Assembly (NCBI GenBank): GCA_907165275.2
Contig: OU015659.1
Coordinates: forward strand, 4,692,501 to 4,756,500
From: Zygaena filipendulae
Lineage: Eukaryota > Arthropoda > Insecta > Lepidoptera > Zygaenidae
Length of the DNA stretch: 64,000 bases
Direction: 5' to 3'
This document shows positions 40,801 to 52,800 of this stretch, piece by piece. The notes beneath the pieces were generated by a model that was not told the origin of the DNA, searched no databases, and saw nothing but the letters and a program-made list of their open reading frames with translations. The number at the start of each line of letters is the position of its first letter. Within the stretch, counting starts at the first letter, position 1. The position numbers were made by a program, and so were the translations under genes.

Positions 40801-43800
40801 AGTCGCGGCCGGCCGGCGCGGTGCCGCGTCCCCCCTACACCCGCGCGTCCCCCGCTGCTGCTTTCCTAGTGTGCGTGAGAATTTGCGCATGTTGTGTTTG
40901 TGTTGTTGACGCCAGGGGGGTAGCAGAGCGGCATGAAACAGATAGACTTTTTGCAAATACCTACTCGCGACGCGTCTCGGATCGGAGTGATTCTCTTAAG
41001 CTAGCAGATTTAGCTAGCAGTGTACCTTTCGTGACCGCGTTATGATACAGTTGCAGCGGAATCCGCATGAGCTAATAATTTAGTGCTCAATTAGTGCTGT
41101 CATTGTAGCGAAAAATTTTTGAAAAATAATCGTTTTTGAATTTTTTTTCAAATAAAATACTGTACTAGCGACACCGGCCGGTCTAAGAGCTCAAAAACGG
41201 GAACTGATGAAATTGAAACACGTCACCATTTAGCGCTCAATTAGTGCTGCCAGTATAATAAAGATTTTTTGAAAAATAACCTTTTTTTTAAATTTTTTCA
41301 ATTTCATGTTTCAATTTCATCAGTTCCCGTTTTTGAGCTCTTAGACCTCCCGGTGTCGCTAGTACAGTATTTTATTTGAAAAAAAATTCAAAAACGATTA
41401 TTTTTCAAAAATTTTTCGCTACAATGGCAGCACTAATTGAGCACTAAATTATTAGCTCATGCGGATTCCGCTGCAACTGTATCATAACGCGGTCACGAAA
41501 GGTACACTGCTAGCTAAATCTGCTAGCTTAATTAAGTAAAAGTTATTGAAAAAAATTAAAAAAAGGTTATTTTTCAAAAATTCTTTATTATACTGGCAGC
41601 ACTAATTGAGCGCTAAATGGTGACGTGTTTCAATTTCATCAGTTCCCGTTTTTGAGCTCTAGACCGGCCGGTGTCGCTAGTACAGTATTTTATTTGAAAA
41701 AAAATTCAAAAACGATTATTTTTCAAAAATTTTTCGCTACAATGGCAGCACTAATTGAGCACTAAATTATTAGCCCATGCGAATTCCGCTGCAACTGTAT
41801 TGTAACGCGGTCACGAACGGTACACTGCTAGCTTAATAAAAAGTTAGCAGTGTTCTCATTTTTGTTCCACCTATCACAGCACCAAATTTTTTTTTTCAGC
41901 ACTAAATTAGCACTAATTGAGCACTAAATTTTGACCTAAAAATCAATTGATTCTGCCGACTTGACCTTTCTAGCTTGACAGACGTCGTTATTGAAGGAAC
42001 CATTCATTCGATTCTCGATTTAAACTTTACTCAATTAACAATATTATTATTATTAGTAACCAAAAATCAAACCTCTGTATCTTATATAGTAATTAAGCAA
42101 TTTATATACTTAACCATTTTTTTTACATAGTACCTTATATAAAACAAATAAAAATGTGCACAACTGAAGGACACTTATCGTCTAGTAAAAATAAAAAATA
42201 TAACACAAACAGAGAACCTTTTTTGAAGCCGGTTAATAGCGACTCGTGATGGGTTGTATTTTAGAATTATTGTTTTTATTTTCAATGTCCAACATATGAG
42301 GCGGTTTTTTGGTGTGTCGTTAGATCGCCCACGGTTTTACCCCTCGTTCAAAAGTTAACATCAATTTGTGTGGGCGTGTGACGTCACTCGGTGGCGCTGA
42401 GCGTGGGAGTTGTTCTATAATCACTTCTTTTACGTCAGAATACCGAATAGATTTCTGGATAATAATAACTGCACTCCTTTAGTCCCAAAATAGGAAGATA
42501 TTTTATATAGTTGTTTCACCCGCATGAATTTCGGGATTTCCGCGGAAACTCTTGGTTGCGGTACAAAAAGTGTCCTATGTCACTCAACTAGGTACTCTAT
42601 TTTGAAGCCGGTTAATAGCGACTCGTGATGGGTTGTATTTTAGAATTATTGTTTTTATTTTCAATGTCCAACATATGAGGCGGTTTTTTGGTGTGTCGTT
42701 AGATCGCCCACGGTTTTACCCCTCGTTCAAAAGTTAACATCAATTTGTGTGGGCGTGTGACGTCACTCGGTGGCGCTGAGCGTGGGAGTTGTTCTATAAT
42801 CACTTCTTTTACGTCAGAATACCGAATAGATTTCTGGATAATAATAACTGCACTCCTTTAGTCCCAAAATAGGAAGATATTTTATATAGTTGTTTCACCC
42901 GCATGAATTTCGGGATTTCCGCGGAAACTCTTGGTTGCGGTACAAAAAGTGTCCTATGTCACTCAACTAGGTACTCTACTGACTTCCTACCAGTGAATAA
43001 TTTTTAAAAACAGTTCAGTACTCCAGAGATTATCCCGTATAACTAAACTTACAAATTTTACCTCTTTTATAATATTGTGTAGATAACCTAGTCCTAAAGT
43101 CTAGACCGCAAATAACTCGTGCAAAGTTATTTGTCTATACACAAAGTAGTCTGTTTCAGTGAGAATCACTATAAGCCCTAGCGATGAAGACGTCATTAAA
43201 AATATTATGTAGAGTTTTTAAAGTTTTAACTATGAGGCAGGTGACGAAGATCGTCTGGTGTCCCCATGACCTGACCTGACCTGACCTGACTGATGTCTAT
43301 GAAGTGTCTAATACAAAATTCCATAGAAACCGGTTTCAAAGTAAAAATTTCGTATATCTGCATAGTTTTCGTGAAATCACGTAACGGAGTTTTGCTATTT
43401 CCCTTTAAGTTTTCCATTTTGATTTTATGTACATTTACCCTATATTTTAAATTTGTATTAATCGTTTTCACAAACTTATGATTTAGTATGGGAAACTAAG
43501 TTATGGAAAGTATCGCCCTTAAGTGCAAAAATGTCCAGAGAACGAGGAATTTTTGAATAAATTGGCGTGTTTGTTGAATTTTTTTACTTCGCGTCGGTGG
43601 AAGTGTAAAAATACCCACAGGGGCGCTATTGTTTACAGCTTAATGGCATCATAAGAGTATAATGACAAATGTTTTAGCTTACCTTTGAAACTTACGCGGT
43701 CGGCTACCTTAGAATTTACCTTATATTTGATTGTGTATTGTTTGAATAGTATTCGCATTCCGCATGGCGCGCCGGGCCGGGCCGGGCCGGGCGGTGCAAT

Positions 43801-46800
43801 TGCTGCGGAAGTGGCCGTCTAGAGTCCCGGTCACCGTTGCATGCATAGCTTTCATGGCGTTTCGCGCCGCGGATATATTATATGAATGAATGCCACTTGT
43901 ATTCACATTTAAACTTTCAGCGGCTCTACCCCCAAACATCGACTCTACCGCAGACAATAGATGACACAAGTAGTGCGTTAAATCAAATTATCAAAACGTT
44001 TCTAGTTTCACAACGCACTCGTGAGTGGCTACATAGTGCTCTTTTTAACACACTTATTTATATCCATCTGCCTTGACCGAAAACATCTCCATTCAAAGCT
44101 ACACAATAACTATTATTTTTTAAATTAACTATATCACGATTTCTTTGTCGAAAACTTGCGAATTGCGATTTAGTTAACTGGACTAAGACCGCGACTAATT
44201 CAAGAATAAAGATTAATTTCGAGCACGTATTCCACGAAAACTGCGTTATCTATACTTATTTATGTCTGTGTTCCTTCATGAACCCACCGAATATCAATAG
44301 AGAGTGAGCGAGACGGGTAAGTGACATTTGCAATGTGTTGACTCTTTCCTCCTTATTCTTAGTAGGTAAACTTTCGTACCGAGAACCCAGCTCGCAATTC
44401 ACTTAACCAAAGCTTTAACCTCTGAATCATACTGCATCGCTCGGCTACGTCATATCATGTTTCATTCATGTATGATTAATTCAATTGTTTGTGTTTAAAT
44501 TATGTCAAAACCAATTGTGAATACAACATAATATATCATGTATGTACGAGTATATCCGAAAAGGAAGTTGCTACTTTACAGCAGCGAGGTTTTTATGGTT
44601 CAATTAACTCTAGTTCGGCTCCACTCACCGGCGCCTGTGATTTACAGTTACAATTAGTAGGTAATTGATGACACACACCTGACATACAACTGATTCGTAA
44701 ATGTAAGTGGACAGTTGACCTTTTTTCATGTCAGCTTAATTGGGTAACATCAGTTAGATTCATACAAATTGCAGTGAAAGGCAGGCAATAAGATATGGGA
44801 AAACTCTTACACATCCGGCAAGGTCGCTCTCGGTCCTCGTCTGCGCAATGCGGTTTTTTTTTTGGGATATGTGCCCGGCGCGGACGGATGCAATGAAATC
44901 TCTACTGAGCCAACTTTCGTCTGTGAATAGAATTGGTTTACCTGCACGTCGTGTATTTTGATAAATGTGGAGGTTAACGAAGTTTAAGTATGTAATCGTA
45001 TAAAAAGGTTTTTTTAAAATTAATAATGGTTCACACATCGCCAGAGGTTAGGTATACTATGTTATCACAGAACTGATATAATAAGTACTTATGAGATTTT
45101 TCTTTTAAATACCTATGATACATATCAGACATCCAGACTCAAACAGCAACAGAATCATAACATTTCATTCATAACATTAATATTTACCCGGGCGCCGGGA
45201 TCGAACCCGCCGCACCTGGTATAGCAAGCAGTCAGGTTTGCTAAACACTTAGAAGACTACACCAAGGGTAATTTCCATTTCATGCAAGAACAACGATCAA
45301 AATTAGGACGGTTGATGTTTGGTGTTTACGAATAGAATCACTTTTGCTACCATAGCTTTTACCCACCCCTGTCATGACGTAACGCCAATACGTTAGATTG
45401 TGTCCAATACTCATCAGATGCTCTCATCGTGACTCAACGTGATTGACGAGACATGACGTCTCCTGACGTCATATTCCCCCTTTTCCCTAATGCTCATAAT
45501 ATACATAACTTATACTCTTATGTATACTCGACGTGACGTAACACAAACTTAGAAGATCCATAGAAAAAAATACTGGCAGGGGGAGTCAACAGAAGTTCTC
45601 AGTTTTTACGTCAGACTAAATATAATATAATATGAAGCATCTGTATACAATTTTTAATAAGATTTAATAGTGGTAAAACAATGTACCTATTGACACATAG
45701 AATAGCGTACAAACTCGGTCACACTGTGCAATTCCTTCCCCCATGCATACGACACTGTTAGCACTTAGTACACATTTCTTGCGCAAACCCTTCAAATTGG
45801 TTAATTGTTCCGTTTTCGTTTGCAGGTATCGAATATTTGTACGAGAACGGTCTGCTTCAGAGGACGGCCGAAGACGTGGCGCAGTTCCTGCACAAAGGCG
45901 AGGGTCTGAACAAGACTGCGATAGGGGACTACCTCGGCGAGCGGTCCGACTTCAACGAGGCAGTGCTGCGTGCCTTCGTCGAACTCCACGACTTCACCGA
46001 CCTAATACTCGTTCAGGCGCTCAGGTGGGTTACAGTTTTAGGTAACCACAGATTGACAAAGTCCGCTCAGATTGGGTTATGGCTTGTAGTGACGTATACA
46101 CAGTGTAAGGTTGAACGAGGGGCTCATTCAAGCCCTCGATAATTCATTTATTATAATTAAATAAGAAACGCTGATAAATCACAGAGAAAACATTCAATAA
46201 AAACATGAATTTACGCGGGTAAAAAACCTTGAATTCCTGACATTTAAATTGTCGGCGCGCTAGCGACAATACAAAGGAAAGGGGTGTTAAATGACCTTTA
46301 GGATCTAATCCGACAGCGCGTCGACAACTTGTGCGCTCAATTTTTGTAAAAAAAACATATTTAAATACATATTGAAACGAGACTAGGATACTAAACACCC
46401 TCCTTCAATAAGTCTCTTGTTTTAACCTTATTCCCTGTGTAGATGAATCTGTACCTTCCAACAATAATAAAATTAATATGCAGAGCCTTTGGGGGCATAT
46501 TAATTTAAACTTTAAATCCATTCATAACAAACTTAGTAATGAAAGAGATAAATTTTAAGTTTCCGTTTTAATAGAAAAATTCATAACTCACAATTTTTCT
46601 CCGAAATATCACTGCAGATCTCACAATAACTATTTGCTCAGAAAACATTCAAAGTAAAGTAGAGAGCAAATATTGTTTTGTGATCGAAACAAGCAATCAC
46701 GCTATTTTCATTACTAGCTGGGGTGCGCCAAACGTCTCTGATAAAGAGCGTTGCCTTCGGGAAAATTAATCTTCGCCACCCAGTTAGTAACATGATATTT

Positions 46801-49800
46801 TATTTGCCTCTTGTTTGCATTTTCTTTTTTTTTGTGTGTGATATGATCTTTGGCAATAACTCTAGTACAGTAGTGGTCTCTAATTAGTGTTTTGCGTGAG
46901 TACCTACGTAAAGGCCGTGATATAACCATGTTAATTTTGAAGTCTAACCTAACATATAAATACTAACAGAAAACCTAATTAAACCAAGTAAATAAAATAA
47001 ATTTAATAAAAATAAATTAAGAATTGTTATTTCTTCTATAGTTAGATGTATGTCAAGTTCGGATATCTTCCACAAAGTCCTTAGAAATACTCGTATCTAA
47101 TTGGGAACCAGTGCTGTAAGTCAGCGGGCAAGTTGCAAAAGTTTTGTCGTAAACCTACTTTGGACTTGTGCCGTGCTATCCACTGCTCGAGTTTGCCTTG
47201 TGACTTCTCATCTGTACATTATTACTTGTGAATAAGATCCTTATAATAAGCCTGCTGTGAATGCTGATTACACGCTATATTACTTCTTTTGTTTCACTTT
47301 ATGACTATGCCATTTGTATAATAATGTCGCCATTTATAATATCTTAGTTACAAGGAATAACATATCTAAGACAAAAGAACTAACTATACCTACTTAAAAA
47401 TATTTTATTTTTAATTAGGAAAATTCTTCAAGACAATGGTTAAATTAAATAAAAACTGCTTTCGGTTCAGTTAATGTCTAATGTCTAACTTGAGAATAAT
47501 ACAGTTGACTGTATACCATATAATAAAGCTGCATTCGATTCCTTTGCGAGTTAGCAGCTCGAGCGTTGCTAGCGAGCCGTTCACGGGTCAGTCTGGACCC
47601 GATTATTGATTAATATATTGAGTTTTTGGTCAAATGCCGCTTTTTGCAACTTAATTTTTTTTTTGTTAGTAGATTACCAACTCGATTCGTACATGAAAGT
47701 GTGAATCTCATTTACGAATAGAGCGAAACCCTTTCAGTTACAATGTAAAGTGGAACAATTTTACCTCCGACGACCGGTATTGGTGCAGTGATCACCATGC
47801 CTTGGGCATCGATTTATTATTATTTAAAGCTTGAAAGCGTAACAAGCAACCAAACACACATTAGCATTGATATAGGCTGGGTGACAAAATTTTATTTTTT
47901 TGTCCGTCATGCATAGAATAATAATTATAAAAAACATCGGACACGATTGGATAGGACTTTTTTGATGTAAGCAAAAAATATCGGCGATGAGTTGAAATTT
48001 CGCGTGACGTCACATGGGGTTTGTACCGCGCGTTAATTTGTCACGAGCCAGTTATTTTTATAAAGTTTTTCTCTTCACATTTTTGGTTTAATAATGCTGT
48101 CAATATTTTTACTGGTATCCTGCGGTTCTTATTACCGAAGCGCTTAGTAGGTTCCCTAGTTTCCTTATCAGACCACAGCTATCTTACACACGTGTGTTTT
48201 ATCTTTTTATTATCTAACTGACGGACTTATTAGAATTTAGATTTTCATTCCCCCCGCGACCGTGCCTGTTACAAAGTTAGTATTATCTCTCTGTAACATC
48301 CAGACAGTTCCTGTGGAGTTTCCGGTTGCCGGGCGAGGCGCAGAAGATCGATCGCATGATGGAGTGCTTCGCGCAGCGCTACTGCCAGCTGAACCCGGAC
48401 ATATTCACGAACGCGGACACGTGCTACGTGCTCAGCTTCGCCATCATCATGCTGAACACGTCGCTGCACAACCCCAGCGTGAAGGACAAGCCCACGCCCG
48501 AACAGTTCGTCGCCATGAACCGCGGCATCAACAACGGCGGCGATCTACCTCAGGAGTTGCTCTTGGTACGATATCGCTGTACAGCACACCCCACGTCCCA
48601 CTGCTGGACACGCTGCACACCAATCCCAACTCTCCTGTACAAGTCATTCAGACAAATTATCCTGAGTCCTGTTTCCACTATTCAACAGCACAACCATATT
48701 TGATAGGCCGCCTCAATTTTTCGACTACCTCGAGAGTCGAGAATAGGCTTGTTTCCGGGGTATGAAAATAAAAATTCTATCTATTTATTTATTTATTTAA
48801 CAAGGACAAAAAAAAAGGAAAAAAAGTATAAAAGTAATCATGTACAAGGGTCATGCTTATTCCATGTGGAATTTCTTCCAGCAGACCCGCAACAGGAAAA
48901 GAGAAAACAATAGGCTGATCTGGTGTGCATCTGTTCGATAGGTACAATACAATAATAATATACATACAAAATAATAGAACCAAATAAACATAATAATAAT
49001 AACATTATCTAACTACATACCTACATAAAATGACATGAAAATATAATATACACGTAATATATACACGTAATATATAGAAATAAATACTATAACTATAAAT
49101 AAATACAAAATTGAATACAATAGCTACACAGACAGTGACAGATAGTGTTCCTTGACTCGCTTTTTAAATAAAGAGATAGTTCTACAGTCACGGATTTCAT
49201 GTGGCAAAGAGTTCCACAGGGCAACTGCATGGAAAGAGAAAGAGGACGAAAAAAATTTGGTTCTATTGGAGTTACCAGGTACAGATAGGCGTGTTTTGAG
49301 GTGTGACCTACAGACAGCATCAGGTGGTCGATAAAAGGAAAAACGTTCTCGCAGGTAGGACGGGGAAGTTGGTTTATGAAGAATATTAAATAGTAGAAAA
49401 AGAATTCGAGTGTCCCTACGGTGGCGGATAGGAAGCCATTTAAGTTCCTTACGAAATTGAGAGACACGATCGAACTTTTTGAGATCAAAGATGAAGCGTA
49501 TGCTTCTATTTAGTCTGTCTTGTATATTAATAAAAAATATTGGACCGTATTTTTAATTTTTTACGTTATCAAAAAATAACGGAGACAAAATCTCGCGTGA
49601 CGTCAGAACATGCTATAAATGTGCATGTTATTCCAATAGTGGATTTTTCCTAGATAAACCAAAAACTTGAGAATGAAACCGCGTATAAGTTTGTTTTTTA
49701 ATTTTGGTACCAAATAAACTTCTATTCTATAACGAGTGTGTAGAGAGTCGAGAAAGGCTCAATATCTATCGGAACGATTACGAATCGACACCGAAAGTGT

Positions 49801-52800
49801 TGAGAACTGAATCATTATAAAATTATCCACGGTCGTTTCTTTCGCGCATTTTGTAAAAGATTTTTTGCGAAGAGCCCAATCACCCACTTCCTATTATGAT
49901 ATAAGTTTTCAATATATAATAATAGGTAAAATTATAATAGAAAGTGAGAAAAACTTTTTCTAAATATTTGTGTCATGCATGCATGTGTCATGCAGCATTG
50001 TTTACGTTGCCAAAAGCTGCAGTGAGCTTAAGACCGTTGTCATTGAAATTTCAACTATAATCTTTAGGTACTATTATAATTATTTAAATCCGAAAGTGAG
50101 TTTGTTGGTTTATTTGTTTGTTTGTTTGTTACGCTTTCACGCCTTAACGGCTCGACCGATCGTCACGAAATGCGTACTTACATGTTGTCAGAGGTACAGA
50201 GAAGGACATAGGGTACTTTTTGTTCCGAAATTCCCGCGGGAACTCCGAAATTTACGCGGGTGAAACCGCGGGGAACAGCTAGTGTTATTATATTATTATG
50301 GTGTATTACTTCGTTACCATTAGGCGCGCCGGGCCCTATTGTTTATTCACACGTGAAATATGTACCGATGCATATGGAAATCAACGACTGACTTCTTTAT
50401 GACTCACTCAGTTACATTCTGACTTAAATTCGCGGCGATAGTTACACGAAATATAAGTAAGTGGCAATTGCATTTTTATTGATTACTTTAACGCGAATTT
50501 TGATTGCACCACGAATTTATTTATTTAAAGTATTTAAATATCATATCAGTTGCCTGGTACCCTTAGTTACAAGCTTTTCTTTAGTTTGGGAATATTCAAG
50601 CATATATTATGTAAAACTAGATGTGCCTCGTGGTTTCACCCGCATGAGTTTAAGTTTAGGAATCCCACAGGAACTCAATAGTAACTTAATTTACTCCTAA
50701 TGACATTAGCTAATTAGCAGTGAAACTTCTGTCAAAATTGGTCCAACCGTTTCGGAGATTCACCCGCGTGAGTTTCGGAATTGGGTATTCTCCAAGGTAT
50801 GAAAATCAAAATTCTAATTAGTCCGTCAGTTAGAAAAAAAAAAAATAATAGACACGTATTTTTTGCTTTTTCAATTTAATGAAAATGAACATAGATAAAG
50901 CGCATTAAAGTTTAGGGTGGGGGACTCGTGACGTCAATATTCATTATAAGCGCCATACAAACCGCATTGAGTTGTGACGTCACGCGAAATTTCAACTCAA
51001 TGTATCTCTGTTATTTTTTGATTACGTAAAAAAAGAAAAAATACGTGTCCAATATTTTATATTAATCTACACGACGGACTAAAAAAATTTTTTTTGTCAA
51101 GTAGCCAAATATAAAAACCTTGTCCTAACAATGACGAACACAAAAAAATCCAATTAGGTGCAGTCCTTTGTAAGTTATACGCTTAGCAACACGTTTGGCG
51201 ATTCATTTTTATTTATATAGATATGGAAGTCTCAGACCGGTGGTGTGACGTGTATTGGTGTCATTGTTTGCAGTCATTGTACGAGTCTATAAAGACGGAG
51301 CCATTCAAAATACCCGAGGACGACGGCAATGATCTCATGCACACGTTCTTCAATCCCGAGAAGGAGGGCTGGCTGTGGAAACAGGGCGGCAGGTAGTTAT
51401 AGCTGGCCAGTTGTGTTTGAAATTTTGAGAGGATAAACGTAAAAAAAAAAAAACGAACGTGTTTTTCCGTACGTTTGTGTGTTCTAATTAACATCTTAAC
51501 GATTTCAGATACAAATCTTGGAAGAGAAGATGGTTCATACTGAACGACACCTGCCTGTACTACTTCGAGTATACGACGGATAAGGAGCCGCGGGGGATCA
51601 TACCCTTGGAGAATATATCTGTAAGTTCGATCTTCGATAGACTACTCTGGTTGGTCGCTTTATGTCCACATCGCAAAATCTTTTTGCTACACCATATTTA
51701 GTGTAGTTCTGTGGGAATAAGATTTATGATTTTGTCTGTATGTTTGCTTGTTACGCTTTCACGCATGAACTATTACCATAAAATTTCGCATACACGATGT
51801 AAAAGTACTGTTCCCGAAATATTAAAAATTGATTGTCACAATCTACACTAACGGAAGCGAAGCCGCGAGCTCGTATAGAATAAATCAAAGTTACAAATTC
51901 ATAACTAAGTAATAACCATTATTTCAACTCAAAATAGAAGTAGGTTTCTTTTACTTAATTAATATCGACATTGACTATTGGATCCATACGATATTTTACG
52001 AGGGGCCTTGTTTACTATGACAATAACAAGGCGCATTAAGATAATGCGTCACAAAAAATGTCTTTCACTCGTTGTCAAAAAAATGACACTTAAAAACACA
52101 TTTAAAACGTTTCTTATACAAAATATTAATTTCATAATTTTTGTCACCCGGAACATTTGAGATTGTGTTTTTGGGAAGCGTTTTATAGGCAAGGAATGTT
52201 GGTCATCTATACTAATATTATCAAGAGGTAAAGTTTGTGAGGTTGTAGGGGGTAATCTATGGATTTACTGATTTCAAAATTTTTTTCACCATTAGAATGA
52301 TCCATTATTCCTGAGTGACATAAGCTGTATTGTAATCCGGAATTCCCGCGGGAACTCTGAAATTACCGCGGGTGAAACCGCGGGGAGCAGCATGTAGTGA
52401 ATAAGCTTAAACTACGTTCGTAGTGACCCCGTATAATACAGTCACGTGTGTCCGCTTCCAGGTGCGCCCGTCGAGCGACCGGCAGCGGCCGCACTGCCTC
52501 GAGATATACGCGAGCGGCGGCGCCGACCTCATCAAGGCGTGCAAGACCGACTCCGAGGGGAAGGTCGTCGAGGGGAAACACACCGTGTACAGGTCAGTTA
52601 TCTTATAAAAATGAATTGCTGCTCGTTTGTCTAGCTAAAACTCGAGAATGGCTGCACCGAACTGGCCTAATTTTGATCTTGAAATATTTGTGGAAGTCCT
52701 ATCTATCCTGCGGCAATCCCAAAATCACTCAGGTGAAACCGCAGGGCACAGCTAGTAATATTATATAGAGTTCCCACGAAACCATTAAAAATATGCCAAT

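Larger units (their letters stand above)
37097..41985. mobile_element. 4.9-kb foldback transposon with 445-bp arms and 9-bp target duplication
   Basis: Outer arms are 37,097-38,299 (446 bp without its insertion) and 41,541-41,985 (445 bp), inverted and closely matching; both ends read ACGTCTGTCAAGCTAG inward. The 9-bp CGTTATTGA flanks the element on both sides (37,088-37,096 and 41,986-41,994). A second, inner inverted pair lies at about 40,997-41,220 and 41,302-41,532. The arms carry repeated 'tttagtgctcaattagtgct' words that could be transposase-binding sites. No transposase ORF is seen, so it is nonautonomous. A 9-bp duplication fits Mutator-like or FB-type elements. Confidence 0.85.
42979..45179. 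other. Gene-free stretch of intron 3
   Basis: Apart from the two simple repeats noted below, AT-rich sequence with no supported exon. Small ORFs at 43.2-45.0 kb show no domains. Confidence 0.45.

Noticed and set aside
42221..42978. CRISPR-like or satellite array
   Set aside because: Only two long identical units with no spacers; a simple tandem duplication in a eukaryotic intron.
49093..49488. 131-codon minus-strand ORF
   Set aside because: Wrong frame: the real retrotransposon ORF2 end reads in a different minus frame through the same bases.
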